From Brevibacterium sp. (lineage in GTDB: Bacteria; Actinomycetota; Actinomycetes; Actinomycetales; Brevibacteriaceae), in NCBI GenBank assembly GCA_030457025.1, contig JAKDSA010000011.1, positions 1-62,925 on the forward strand: 62,925 nucleotides of DNA, read 5' to 3'. The notes below the pieces were generated by a model, which saw only the letters and a program-made list of their open reading frames with translations, had not been told where the DNA came from and did not search any database. The position numbers and the translations under genes are program-made. Within the stretch, counting starts at the first letter, position 1, and each line of letters starts with the position of its first letter. This document shows positions 25,874 to 35,038 of this stretch, in pieces.

Positions 25874-26962
25874 TTATCCTCCGATGGCGCTCATGGGACG
25901 TTGGGGCTGTTCGAAACTCTCGGAATCCATACCGTGTCCGGCGAGCTTCTTCCAATGCGCACCCTTCCACAGGTTCGCAATCGCTTCGTCGTCGGCACCA
26001 TCGCGCATGGCGGTGAGCAGATCCACCTCCGTGTGGGAGAACAGACAGGTGCGCACGCGACCTTCTGCGGTCAAGCGGGTGCGCGTGCAGTCGGCGCAGA
26101 AGGGTCTGGTCACCGAGGCGATGATGCCGACGTCGCCGATGATGGTCGAGGGATCGTCCTTCGAAGCAACGAGGAACTTCTCCGCGGGCGCGCCGTTGCG
26201 GGGCGCGGAGTCGGGAATGAGGACGAAATGCGGCTCGAGCAGAGCGAAGATGTCCGCGGCCGTGATCATGGTCCCGCGTTCCCAGGAGTGCCCGGCATCG
26301 AGCGGCATCTGTTCGATGAAGCGCAGCTTGAGCCCGCGCTCGAGGCACCAGCGCAGCAGATCGGGGGCCTGATGATCGTTGACGCCGGGCAAGAGGACGG
26401 CATTGACCTTGACCGGGTCCAAACCGGCGGCTTGGGCCCCCTGGATCCCCTCGAGCACCCTGTTCAGGAATGGGCGGCGGGTGATCGTGGCAAAGGTGTC
26501 GGGGTCGACGGTGTCGAGAGAGACGTTGATGCGGTCGAGTCCCGCGTCCCGCAATTTTGCGGCACGCTTGTCGAGGCCGATCGCGTTCGTCGTCAGAGCG
26601 ATGTTGGGACGGGGCTCAAGCGCGGCGACTCCGGCGATGATGTCGACGACATCCTTGCGGGTCAATGGTTCGCCACCGGTGAATCTGACTTGGTCGACGC
26701 CGAACTTCTCGACACCGATGCGCACGAAGTGGACGATCTCCTCGGCAGTCATCGCCGTATCCCGGGACATGAATTCCACACCCTCTTCGGGCATGCAGTA
26801 GCTGCACCGCAGATTGCAGAAATCGGTCAGCGAGATGCGCAGATCACGGGCACGTCGGCCGAAGGTGTCCAGGAGCGAATCCTCCTGGTGCGCGGTGAAC
26901 GTCTCGCCCGGGTCCACTGTCGGAGTCCTCAACACGGGTGTGGGCAGGCTGATCTTCTGCAT
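25874..26962 (-). CDS. moaA: MoaA GTP 3',8-cyclase
   Basis: This 362-residue radical-SAM enzyme starts molybdopterin synthesis by converting GTP to the 3',8-cyclo intermediate. The N-terminal cluster cysteines are C49, C53 and C56 (CNLRCSYC). A second cluster is held by FCADCTRTRL and RTCLF. FTGGEPLTRKD is the SAM-binding GGE motif. An AAGGAGG ribosome site precedes the ATG at 26962, which decides the start over the in-frame codons further upstream. It is divergent from moeA2 across 42 bases. Confidence 0.95.
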   Translation of the reverse strand: MQKISLPTPVLRTPTVDPGETFTAHQEDSLLDTFGRRARDLRISLTDFCNLRCSYCMPEEGVEFMSRDTAMTAEEIVHFVRIGVEKFGVDQVRFTGGEPLTRKDVVDIIAGVAALEPRPNIALTTNAIGLDKRAAKLRDAGLDRINVSLDTVDPDTFATITRRPFLNRVLEGIQGAQAAGLDPVKVNAVLLPGVNDHQAPDLLRWCLERGLKLRFIEQMPLDAGHSWERGTMITAADIFALLEPHFVLIPDSAPRNGAPAEKFLVASKDDPSTIIGDVGIIASVTRPFCADCTRTRLTAEGRVRTCLFSHTEVDLLTAMRDGADDEAIANLWKGAHWKKLAGHGMDSESFEQPQRPMSAIGG

Positions 26963-27004
26963 TCTGCCATCCTCCTTGATCAACATTGTCGATATCATCG
27001 TCCC

Positions 27005-28288
27005 ATGACTACCGCCATGATGCACCGTCTCCGTGTCTTCGAGACGATATCTCCACTCCTTGACACGCAGACCGTGCCGATCGGTGACCTCCTCGCGTCA
27101 CCGCGCCGGCTCACGGCCGGTGTCACCTCACCGATCGACGTCCCCGGGTTCGACAACTCGAGCATGGACGGATACGCGGTGGCGGTTTCCACCCTGCACG
27201 ATGCGCCGCAGAGGCAGGAGCGGGATCCGCAGGGGAGGCACCAGACGGTCTATGGGCCGATACCGGTCCGCGGCAGAGTCGCCGCCGGCGCAATCGGCGC
27301 GAAGGTGGCGTCCGGCACCGCCATCGAGATCATGACCGGAGCGCCGCTGCCTGAAGGCACCGATACCGTCATCGCCATCGAAGCCACCGATCCGGCGCAA
27401 TTCGCCTCACCGGAGATCATGATCACCCTGCCCACACAGGGCGCCGGTCCTCGACCGGGCGCCGGTCCCCAACCGGGCGCATTCGTCCGCTCGCGGGGCA
27501 GCGACGTGGCTGCCGGAACCACGGTGCTGACTGCCGGTCTGATGCTCACCCCCGCCCACCTCGGCGTCGCGGCTGCCTGCGGAGTCACCGCACTCGAAGT
27601 CCAGACCCTGCCGCGCGTGCTCGTCGTGAGCACAGGCGATGAGATCACAGCCGATGCCGCCGCCGGCATCCACGATGCGAACTCGATCACGCTCGGTGCC
27701 AGCCTGAGCCGCCTCGGCGTCGACACGACGCTCATCACCGTGGCCGATGACCCACAGGCGCTGCTCGATGCGGTCCGCGCATCCGAGAGCGATCTCGTCA
27801 TCTCCACCGGCGGAATCTCGAAGGGCGCCCACGAGGTCGTCAAGCTCGCCGCTGACCTCGATCCCGAGGCAAGCATGGTCTTCGAGCCCATCGCCATGCA
27901 GCCGGGAGGACCGCAGGGATGCGGAACACTCGCCGACACAGCTTGGGTGGCGCTGCCCGGCAATCCCGTCAGCGCTCTGATCAGCTTTGAGATGTTCATT
28001 CGCCCTGCGCTGCTGGGCCTCACCGTCGACGAAGAGCCTCGCGAGACCGAATACCACCGGCTCCTCGGCGGCCTCGACGAAGCTCCGCCGAGCGGGAAGC
28101 TGCAGGTGCGGCGTGCCGTGATGAGCGCCGATGGCCTCGAACTCATCGGCGGATCCCGCTCACACCTGCTCCACAACTATGCCCAGAGCACGCATCTGGT
28201 CTTCGTCCCACCCGCTGATTCCGGTTCGAACGCGAATGAGCCCGGCACCGGTACAGGCGATAGGCTGAAGACGTGGAAGATCACATGA
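27005..28288 (+). CDS. moeA: Molybdopterin molybdotransferase MoeA (copy 2)
   Basis: This 427-residue MoeA keeps the standard motifs: DNSSMDGYAV, EIMTGAPLPEGTD, VVSTGDEI, STGGISKGAHEVV and ALPGNPVSALISF. It is closer to canonical MoeA than copy 1 and has a proline-glycine-rich insertion (GAGPRPGAGPQPGAF). Its stop overlaps the moaC ATG (ATGA at 28285-28288). Two MoeA proteins may serve different cofactor forms or metals, a common arrangement in actinobacteria. Confidence 0.92.
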   Translation: MTTAMMHRLRVFETISPLLDTQTVPIGDLLASPRRLTAGVTSPIDVPGFDNSSMDGYAVAVSTLHDAPQRQERDPQGRHQTVYGPIPVRGRVAAGAIGAKVASGTAIEIMTGAPLPEGTDTVIAIEATDPAQFASPEIMITLPTQGAGPRPGAGPQPGAFVRSRGSDVAAGTTVLTAGLMLTPAHLGVAAACGVTALEVQTLPRVLVVSTGDEITADAAAGIHDANSITLGASLSRLGVDTTLITVADDPQALLDAVRASESDLVISTGGISKGAHEVVKLAADLDPEASMVFEPIAMQPGGPQGCGTLADTAWVALPGNPVSALISFEMFIRPALLGLTVDEEPRETEYHRLLGGLDEAPPSGKLQVRRAVMSADGLELIGGSRSHLLHNYAQSTHLVFVPPADSGSNANEPGTGTGDRLKTWKIT

Positions 28289-28755
28289 GACTCACGCACA
28301 TCGACGACACCGGTGCCGCCCATATGGTCGACGTCGGGGACAAGGACGTGACCAAACGTCGCGCCGTCGCCACCGCGCTCATCACCACCCGAAGTGAGGT
28401 GATCGAGATGATCGCCGAGGCGGGCCTGCCCAAGGGAGATGCCCTGCCCGTGGCTCGCATCGCCGCAGTCATGGGCGCCAAGCGCACCAGCGAACTCATC
28501 CCGCTGTGTCACCCATTGCCGCTGACCGGCATCGACGTCGACTTCGAACTCCTCGATGACGGCGTCCGCATCACGGGCGCGGTCAAGACCGTGTCGAAGA
28601 CCGGGGTCGAAATGGAGGCGCTGACCGCCGTGTCCATCGCCGCACTGACCATCTTCGACATGATCAAGGCCGTCGACAGCCAGGCGATCATCGGCGATAT
28701 CAAGGTCATCGAGAAGTCGGGTGGACGCAGCGGCGACTGGAGCCGGGAATCATGA
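28285..28755 (+). CDS. moaC: MoaC cyclic pyranopterin monophosphate synthase
   Basis: This 156-residue protein converts the MoaA product to cyclic pyranopterin monophosphate. It has the family core MVDVGDKDVTKRRAVA, GAKRTSELIPLCHPLPL with the catalytic histidine, KTGVEMEALTAVS and the C-terminal KSGGRSGDW. I take the ATG overlapping the moeA2 stop. A GTG twelve bases upstream is an alternative. The gene overlaps moaE by ATGA. Confidence 0.95.
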   Translation: MRLTHIDDTGAAHMVDVGDKDVTKRRAVATALITTRSEVIEMIAEAGLPKGDALPVARIAAVMGAKRTSELIPLCHPLPLTGIDVDFELLDDGVRITGAVKTVSKTGVEMEALTAVSIAALTIFDMIKAVDSQAIIGDIKVIEKSGGRSGDWSRES

Positions 28756-29174
28756 GCGTCATCCACACCGCCATCGTCGAGACCCCGATCAGCGCCGCGG
28801 CGCTCGAGACTGCTGTCCTCAGCGACACCTGCGGTGCCGTCGTGAGTTTTTCCGGCGTCATCCGCGACCATGACGAGGGCCGCGGTGTGCAGAGGCTGAC
28901 ATACGAATCCCATCCGGTGGCAAGTGACCAGATCGCCGAGGTGGCCGCTGACATCGCGGCAAAGCACCCGGCCGTGCGCCTGTCCGTCGTCCACCGGGTC
29001 GGTGCCCTCGAGGTCGGGGACGTGGCCCTGGCCGCCGTCGTCGCCTCTGCGCATCGTCACGAGTCCTTCACGGCATGCGCGCAGCTGATCGACGAGGTCA
29101 AGGCCCGAGTCGCGATCTGGAAACACCAGTTCTTCGCCGACGGTGACGACGAATGGGTCGGTGCCCTCGAATGA
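28752..29174 (+). CDS. moaE: MoaE molybdopterin-synthase large subunit
   Basis: This 140-residue subunit accepts sulfur from MoaD to make the dithiolene. It has FSGVIRDHDEGRGVQRLTYE, HRVGALEVGD, SAHRHESF and the catalytic lysine in VAIWKHQFFADG. It is a stand-alone MoaE and not fused to a MoaB/Mog domain. Start and stop overlap the neighbours by ATGA on both sides. Confidence 0.95.
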   Translation: MSVIHTAIVETPISAAALETAVLSDTCGAVVSFSGVIRDHDEGRGVQRLTYESHPVASDQIAEVAADIAAKHPAVRLSVVHRVGALEVGDVALAAVVASAHRHESFTACAQLIDEVKARVAIWKHQFFADGDDEWVGALE

Positions 29175-29572
29175 CCGAGCTGCGCATCACCGATGCGGCC
29201 CGATTCCTCAGTGTCAGCGATGACACCATCCGCCGGTGGATCAGCGAAGGCAAACTCACGCAGCACAAGGACACCTCCAACCGTGCGGTGGTCGACGGTC
29301 GGGAACTCGTGGACCTGGCGCAGTCGAGTTCAGATGCGCTCGAGGACCCGACCGGAGTCATCAGCTCAGCACGCAATCGGTTCGCCGGTCTGGTCACCGA
29401 TGTGGTCATCGACGGCGTAATGGCCCAGGTGAGCCTCCAATGCGGTCCGTTTCGAGTCGTGTCCCTGATGTCGGCAGAAGCATGCCGACAGCTTGAACTC
29501 GAACCGGGCAGCCTCGCCACGGCCTCGGTGAAGGCGACGATGGTCTCCATCGACACAGCAGGTGCTCGCTGA
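29171..29572 (+). CDS. HTH-TOBE molybdate/molybdopterin-binding regulator
   Basis: This 133-residue protein begins with an excisionase/MerR-like helix-turn-helix (ITDAARFLSVSDDTIRRWISEGKL). It continues with one TOBE/Mop domain from about residue 65 (NRFAGLVTDVVIDGVMAQVSLQCGP, shown as landmark). This is the architecture of small molybdate-responsive proteins placed next to modABC. A role as molybdate sensor for the following mod genes is likely, though not proven. It is the last gene of the tight moeA2-moaC-moaE chain and ends 78 bases before modA. Confidence 0.82.
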   Translation: MTELRITDAARFLSVSDDTIRRWISEGKLTQHKDTSNRAVVDGRELVDLAQSSSDALEDPTGVISSARNRFAGLVTDVVIDGVMAQVSLQCGPFRVVSLMSAEACRQLELEPGSLATASVKATMVSIDTAGAR

Positions 29573-29624
29573 GGTCGACACGCCGCATTCATTTCCGCGA
29601 ATATTGAGATAAATTGACGTTTGT

Positions 29625-29638
29625 CCCGCATATGCGGG
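29625..29638. promoter_or_regulatory. 14-bp perfect palindrome just upstream of modA
   Basis: CCCGCATATGCGGG is perfectly symmetric and lies 12 bases before the modA ATG, between modA and the HTH-TOBE regulator gene. It overlaps the expected ribosome-binding area. It may be an operator or a short RNA hairpin. Confidence 0.45.
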
Positions 29639-29650
29639 TTTAATGGACTG

Positions 29651-30412
29651 ATGAAGTATTTGTCTGCGGCCTGCATCGTCGCTCTGCTCTCACTCACAGC
29701 CTGCTCTGGCGGCACCGAGTCGAACTCAGATTCTGCGGAGAAGACGACTCTGACCGTCTTCGCCGCTGCCTCATTGACGCAGGTTTTCGCCGACGTCGCC
29801 GAGGCATTCACCAGAACCGAGCCCGATGTCGATGTGAGATTCTCCTTCGCCGGTTCCTCGGACCTTGTTGCCCAGATCTCTGAAGGAGCTCCGGCAGATG
29901 TCATCGCCACCGCCGATGAATCGACCATGGACACCCTCGCCGGTGATGAGCTGCTCACCGGTCAGCCGGAGATATTCGCGTCGAACACGCTGACCCTGGC
30001 CGTGCCCACAGGCAACCCGGAGAACATCGAAACCTCGCAGGACATCGCGGGAACAGACCTCGTCGTCTGCGCCCCGCAGGTTCCGTGCGGGGCGGCCACG
30101 CAGAAGTGGGCGCACCTCAACGATGTGAGCCTCGATCCAGTCAGCGAGGAGAACTCCGTCACAGACGTGCTGGGCAAGGTCAGCGCCGGACAAGCCGACG
30201 CCGGCATCGTCTACGTCACTGACCTTGCTCGTGCGAACGGAGACGTCGACCAGGTCGAGCTCGACGGGACCGAGACAGTGATCAACAAGTACCCGGCAGC
30301 AACCGTCGACGCCAGCCAGAGCAAAGACGAAGCCGATGCGTTCGTGACCTTCCTGCAGTCCGAGGAAGCCGCTCGGCTGCTCGCTGACGCCGGGTTCTCA
30401 ACCCCTCGATGA
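29651..30412 (+). CDS. modA: ModA molybdate-binding lipoprotein
   Basis: This 253-residue periplasmic-type binding protein has a lipoprotein signal peptide with lipobox LTAC (C18). Family marks are VFAAASLTQVF, FSFAGSSDLVAQISEGAPADVIATAD (shown for its G-A-P-A-D core) and the C-terminal FLQSEEAARLLADAGF. It binds molybdate or tungstate outside the membrane and delivers it to ModBC. I chose the ATG at 29651, which begins the signal peptide. Confidence 0.93.
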   Translation: MKYLSAACIVALLSLTACSGGTESNSDSAEKTTLTVFAAASLTQVFADVAEAFTRTEPDVDVRFSFAGSSDLVAQISEGAPADVIATADESTMDTLAGDELLTGQPEIFASNTLTLAVPTGNPENIETSQDIAGTDLVVCAPQVPCGAATQKWAHLNDVSLDPVSEENSVTDVLGKVSAGQADAGIVYVTDLARANGDVDQVELDGTETVINKYPAATVDASQSKDEADAFVTFLQSEEAARLLADAGFSTPR

Positions 30413-30451
30413 CGTTGCCCGGTCTCACCGTTTCCGAAAGAGGGCACTGAC

Positions 30452-32158
30452 ATGACGAACATACGAACGAGGCACGGCCACTCGACGGCACCGACGTGGC
30501 TGTGGATCCCCTCTGGACTCGGCATCGCCTTCCTCCTGGTCCCGATCATCGGACTGATCGCACGGATCGACCCCGGCCACCTCGGCGACGTCATCCTGGC
30601 ACCGGAATCCCAACTGGCGATGGGACTGTCGCTCCTGACTTCCGTCATCGCGGCGCTGACCTGCGTGATCATCGGCTTCCCTCTCGGCTACCTGCTCGCG
30701 ACCCGCACCTTCCGTGGGCAGCGAATCGTGCGAACGCTCATTCTGCTTCCCCTCGTGCTGCCCCCGGTCGTCAGCGGCCTGGCACTTCTCTACACCTGGG
30801 GGAGGACCGCCGTCCTCGGATCCCTGCTCACGGACATGGGCCTCGGGCTGGCCTACACGAGCGCGGCAGTGGTCTTCGCCCAGATCTTCGTCTCCCTGCC
30901 ATTCATGGTGATGTCCGTCGAAACAGCCGTCGCCGCCCGCGGACAGGACTTCGAACTCACTGCCGCAGAACTCGGCGCCAAGCCCAACCGCGTCTTCTTC
31001 CACATCACACTGCCGCTTCTGCGCCAGGGAATCATGACCGGTGCCATCCTCTGCTTCGCCCGCGCTTTGGGGGAGTTCGGCGCGACCCTGACGTTCGCCG
31101 GTTCGCTCTCGGGGGTCACCCGGACGATGCCGCTGCAGATCTATCTGGTCCGCGAATCCGATCCGCAGTCGGCAATCGCCCTGTCGCTGCTGCTCATCCT
31201 CATCGCCCTGGCCATCATCGTCCTGGTCTATCGTTCCCCTCACGCACCCAAACCCCACGTCCGGCGCGCGAAAGCGCAGTCGGCGGCACCCCAGCCGACA
31301 GACGGCCTCGACCCGACGCCGGAGACCGGCGCGTCGGCTACAGCTGTTTCCGATGTCCCGAGCCCCGCACGCGCAAGCGAGGATGAGGCGAGCGCTCCCA
31401 CAATTCGTCTCAACGCGTGTGCTCCCGAGCGTGGCCTGGACGTCGGCCTCACACTGCCCGCCGGGGCGACAACGGCGGTGATCGGACGCAACGGGGCCGG
31501 CAAATCGAGCCTGTTCCAAATCATGACCGGTGCCATCCCCGCCGAGTCAGGATCCCTGCACATCGGCGAGGACACGATCTTCGACCTCGAGGCGAACAGC
31601 TGGCCACCGGCCCACGCCCGCGGCATCGTCCACCTGGCTCAGGCCCCGCTCCTGTTCCCCCATCTGAGTGTCATCGACAATGTGGCCTTCGGGCTCAGGG
31701 CCCACGGGCACCGAACCCGGCAAGCACGCACAATCGCCCAGGACATGCTGATCAGCCTCGGGGTCGGCCACTGCGCTGATCGCGGGCCCGAGGCTGTGTC
31801 CGGGGGGCAGGCAGCCAGGATCGCTTTGGCCAGGGCCTTGGTCATCGACCCGAAGCTTCTGCTCCTCGACGAGCCGCTGGCAGCTCTCGACATCGACGTC
31901 AAGAGCGAAACGAGGCGGGTGCTCGGCCGCGTCCTCGCTGGCCGCAGTGCCGTCATCATCACCCATGATGTCGAAGATGTCACCGCTTTGGCATCAACCC
32001 TGGTGCTCATCGACTCCGGAACCGTGGCCCGCGCGGCACCGGTGGGGCAGTTCGAACACAGGGTCGCCGAGGATGGTGCAGGCGCGGCCGGCCACGATTT
32101 TCTGGCCAGCTTTTGCGCCGCCGACCGAGAAGGAATACTGTGCAGTAAGTCACAGTAG
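30452..32158 (+). CDS. ModBC fused molybdate permease and ATPase
   Basis: This 568-residue fusion has a ModB permease (residues 15-265) with the EAA-type loop ELTAAELGAKPNRVFFHITLP, shown as landmark. A 55-residue proline/alanine-rich linker follows. The C-terminal ModC-type ATPase (residues from about 320) has Walker A GRNGAGKSS (from G345), signature VSGGQAAR and Walker B LLLLDEPLAAL. No extra TOBE domain follows the ATPase. This is a compact importer with ModA. Fusion of the two subunits is seen in some actinobacteria. Confidence 0.92.
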   Translation: MTNIRTRHGHSTAPTWLWIPSGLGIAFLLVPIIGLIARIDPGHLGDVILAPESQLAMGLSLLTSVIAALTCVIIGFPLGYLLATRTFRGQRIVRTLILLPLVLPPVVSGLALLYTWGRTAVLGSLLTDMGLGLAYTSAAVVFAQIFVSLPFMVMSVETAVAARGQDFELTAAELGAKPNRVFFHITLPLLRQGIMTGAILCFARALGEFGATLTFAGSLSGVTRTMPLQIYLVRESDPQSAIALSLLLILIALAIIVLVYRSPHAPKPHVRRAKAQSAAPQPTDGLDPTPETGASATAVSDVPSPARASEDEASAPTIRLNACAPERGLDVGLTLPAGATTAVIGRNGAGKSSLFQIMTGAIPAESGSLHIGEDTIFDLEANSWPPAHARGIVHLAQAPLLFPHLSVIDNVAFGLRAHGHRTRQARTIAQDMLISLGVGHCADRGPEAVSGGQAARIALARALVIDPKLLLLDEPLAALDIDVKSETRRVLGRVLAGRSAVIITHDVEDVTALASTLVLIDSGTVARAAPVGQFEHRVAEDGAGAAGHDFLASFCAADREGILCSKSQ

Positions 32159-32191
32159 TCACATTGAACTTGCACGAAGGAGCACAACGAC

Positions 32192-33886
32192 GTGGCAGAA
32201 CTTTCCTATTCCTCAGGACCCTCCGAGACACCACTGCTGGGTCAGACCATCCCCGCGCACCTCAAATCCACGGCATCCGCTCAAGCCGATGAACCGGCGC
32301 TCGTCGATCGACATTCCGATCGCCGGTGGACCTACGCCGAGTTCGACCATGACACCGATGCCTTGGCCATCGGCCTGCTCGAACGGGGAGTGAAGAAGGG
32401 AGACCGGGTCGGTATCTGGGCACAGAACGTCGCCGAATGGGCCCTGATCCAATATGCCACAGCGAAGATCGGCGCGATCCTCGTCAACGTCAACCCCGCT
32501 TACCGCAGCCACGAGCTCGAATTCGTGGCGAAGCAGTCGGGGATGACGCTCCTCGTCTCCCAGATCATTGCACCGCCGCACTCGGACTACCACGGGATCG
32601 CGACCGAGGTCGCGGCGAAGGTTCCCGGGCTGGAGCTGGTCTTCATCGATACGGTTCCGTCCGACCTCCTCGGCGAGGCAACGATCGGCGAACGGGAATC
32701 CTTCGCCCACCTCATCGGCCAGGGTCGCGAGCTTCTTCAGGACCAGGGTGCGAAGTACTCGGTGCGCCTGCAACAGGTCATGGACGAACTCTCGAGCGAC
32801 GATCCGATCAATATCCAGTACACCTCTGGGACGACAGGTTTCCCCAAAGGGGTGACGCTGAGCCACCACAACATCCTCAACAACGGCTTCTTCATCGGTG
32901 AGCTGCTGTCGTATACCTCCCAGGACGTCGTCGTTCTTCCGGTTCCCTACTACCACTGCTTCGGCATGGTCATCGGCAATCTCGCAGCACTCAGCCATGG
33001 GTCGACCGTCGTGCTGCCTTCACCGGGCTTCGATCCGCTGGCGAGTCTGCGTGCTGTGACCGAGGAGAAGGCCACTTCGCTCTACGGTGTGCCGACGATG
33101 TTCATCGCTGAGCTCGAGCATCCGGAGTTCTCCACGTTCGACCTTCGCACACTGCGCACAGGTGTCATGGCTGGATCGCCGTGTCCGGTCAACGTCATGC
33201 GTCGGGTCATCGATGACATGAACATGGACGAGGTCGCCATCTGCTACGGCATGACGGAGACCGCTCCGGTGTCGACGATGACACGGGTCGACGACACACT
33301 CGAGGCCCGGACGCAGACCGTCGGACGCGTCATGCCGCACCTCGAAGTCAGAATCGCGGATCCTGTCACCGGCCAGACCGTGCCGCGCGGGCAGAAGGGC
33401 GAACTGTGCACACGCGGATATTCGGTCATGCTCGGCTACTGGGAAGAGCCGGACAAGACCGCCGAGGCGATCGATGCCGCCCGCTGGATGCACACCGGTG
33501 ACTTGGCGATCATGGACGACGCCGGCTATGTCGATATCTCCGGCCGGATTAAGGACATGGTCATCCGCGGGGGTGAGAACGTCTACCCGCGCGAGGTCGA
33601 GGAGTTCCTGTACCACCACCCCGCGGTCAGGGACGTCCAGGTCATCGGCGTCGCCGACGAGAAGTACGGCGAAGAGCTCATGGCCTGGGTCATCCTCAAG
33701 GACGGCTTCGAGACTCTCACCGCCGCAGAGGTCAAGGAGTTCTGCGGCGGCAAGCTCGCCCACTTCAAGATTCCGCGCTATGTCGAGGTCCGCGAATCCT
33801 TCCCGATGACGGTGTCGGGCAAGATCCGCAAGGTCGAACTCCGCGAAGAGGGCGAAAAGATCATCCAGGCCACAACGGCGGTGTGA
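32192..33886 (+). CDS. Long-chain fatty-acid-CoA ligase / AMP-binding acyl-CoA synthetase
   Basis: This 564-residue enzyme adenylates a fatty acid and makes the CoA thioester. The P-loop-like motif is YTSGTTGFPKGVTL, followed by YGMTETAPVS, MHTGDLAIMDDAGY and the catalytic C-terminal lysine in VSGKIRKVELRE. The start is GTG after GAAGGAG. Chain length preference is unknown. It follows modBC by 33 bases but is functionally separate. Confidence 0.9.
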   Translation: MAELSYSSGPSETPLLGQTIPAHLKSTASAQADEPALVDRHSDRRWTYAEFDHDTDALAIGLLERGVKKGDRVGIWAQNVAEWALIQYATAKIGAILVNVNPAYRSHELEFVAKQSGMTLLVSQIIAPPHSDYHGIATEVAAKVPGLELVFIDTVPSDLLGEATIGERESFAHLIGQGRELLQDQGAKYSVRLQQVMDELSSDDPINIQYTSGTTGFPKGVTLSHHNILNNGFFIGELLSYTSQDVVVLPVPYYHCFGMVIGNLAALSHGSTVVLPSPGFDPLASLRAVTEEKATSLYGVPTMFIAELEHPEFSTFDLRTLRTGVMAGSPCPVNVMRRVIDDMNMDEVAICYGMTETAPVSTMTRVDDTLEARTQTVGRVMPHLEVRIADPVTGQTVPRGQKGELCTRGYSVMLGYWEEPDKTAEAIDAARWMHTGDLAIMDDAGYVDISGRIKDMVIRGGENVYPREVEEFLYHHPAVRDVQVIGVADEKYGEELMAWVILKDGFETLTAAEVKEFCGGKLAHFKIPRYVEVRESFPMTVSGKIRKVELREEGEKIIQATTAV

Positions 33887-33950
33887 ATCACTGCGTGCTC
33901 GCGCTGACGGTCACGCCGATGATTCACAGCGAACGACTGCAGCCGACGAC

Positions 33951-34660
33951 TGGCTCAGGTCACACGTCGGTTGCAGAGTCGCTGTGGCCCGTGCGCTGGG
34001 GATGGAGCCGAAGGTGGCGACGGAGCCGAAGGTGGGGCTCTTCGATGAGCCCACCTCGGCGCCGGATCGTGAGATGATGAACGAAGTCGTTCGGACCATG
34101 GAGCCGAGGCAGAAGCATCAGGGTACGCAGTCAACGACAGCGCAGATGTCGCAGGCTCCACGACGTGGACAGGCGCCGAGGACGCCGGTCAACTCACGAT
34201 CGGTGTGAAGAAGGTCCAACCGGGGCTCGGCAACGTCAAGGCTGGTTCGGAAGAGCATCAGGTGGACCGAAACCGTCTCCGCCGACCGCGAGGCCTCCCT
34301 GCGGCAGCGCAATGTTGACATGATCGTAGGCACAGGCCGGGCTCAGCACCTGTGACGCCTCTTCGAAGTGCGTCACCGATCGGGAGTCGGGGTCGGTCGA
34401 CGCAGCGGCCACCGATGACGCGATCCTGCGCGGCCGCTCCGGCTGCAGGGCACGCCGCGACAACAACATCTCCTCGATCTCCTCCGTCGCGTTCGCTGCC
34501 CTCGTCGTGTTCGTGATCCGGACGTTCGCCGATGCCGGTGAGATGGACGCGGAGAACAGTATGCGTTCGCGTTCTCGCAGATTCAGCTGGTGGCGCTCGA
34601 CGGCAAGCGGGCCACCAGCGCCAGACCACTGCCCCCGTCGGGCAGAGCCAGCGCATGAAG
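33951..34660 (+). pseudogene. Decayed glutamate ABC transporter operon (gluA-gluB-gluD remnants)
   Basis: No intact gene is present between 33887 and 34720, but fragments of three glutamate-transporter genes can be read in order. At about 33951-34095 an ATPase fragment shows CRVAVARALGMEPKV and LFDEPTSAPDREMMNEV, with a small duplication inserting ATEPKV. At 34142-34440 a binding-protein fragment shows LTIGVKKVQPGLG, WTETVSADREASLRQRNVDM and SKCVTDRESGSVDAAATDDA, spread over three frames. In the same frame as the last piece, a permease fragment shows VVFVIRTFADAGEMDAEN. The gluC gene appears deleted. Confidence 0.72.
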
Positions 34661-34720
34661 ATTGCGACGCCACCCTGTAATGTTCGTGACAAGGACGATG
34701 CCGCTGACAAGGAGTCGCAC

Positions 34721-35038
34721 ATGCAACCTGAGCTCAGTTCCACCCCTGTCAAGGTGGTCAAGAACCCCGGCCGTGAACGCTATGAGATCTTCACCGCCGA
34801 GCATCCGGCCGAGTTCGCGGGATTCCTGGCCTACCATGTCATCGATGACCAGACCGTCGAACTCCAGCACACCATCATCTCCGAAGGCTTCTCACGTCGC
34901 GGCTTCGCCCGCACATTGGTCACCACCGTCCTCGATCGGATCCGGGACGAGGACGGTCGCATCGTCCCGACGTGCAGCTACGTCCGGGACTACCTCGAAC
35001 GATTCCCGCAGTACGCCGACCTCGTGGCACAGGCTTGA
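34721..35038 (+). CDS. Small GNAT-type N-acetyltransferase (YjdJ-like)
   Basis: This 105-residue protein matches the short GNAT family typified by Gcn5-related YjdJ proteins. It has HVIDDQTVELQHTIISEGFSRRGFARTLV (shown for the acetyl-CoA loop), then VPTCSYVRDYLER. The ATG at 34721 follows AAGGAG. Its stop overlaps the gluQ start as TTGA, so the genes are coupled. Substrate is unknown. Confidence 0.82.
   Translation: MQPELSSTPVKVVKNPGRERYEIFTAEHPAEFAGFLAYHVIDDQTVELQHTIISEGFSRRGFARTLVTTVLDRIRDEDGRIVPTCSYVRDYLERFPQYADLVAQA

Noticed and set aside
25685-27004. Long plus-strand extension in front of moeA2.
   Set aside because: It is the antisense of moaD and moaA. MoeA homology begins at the ATG at 27005.
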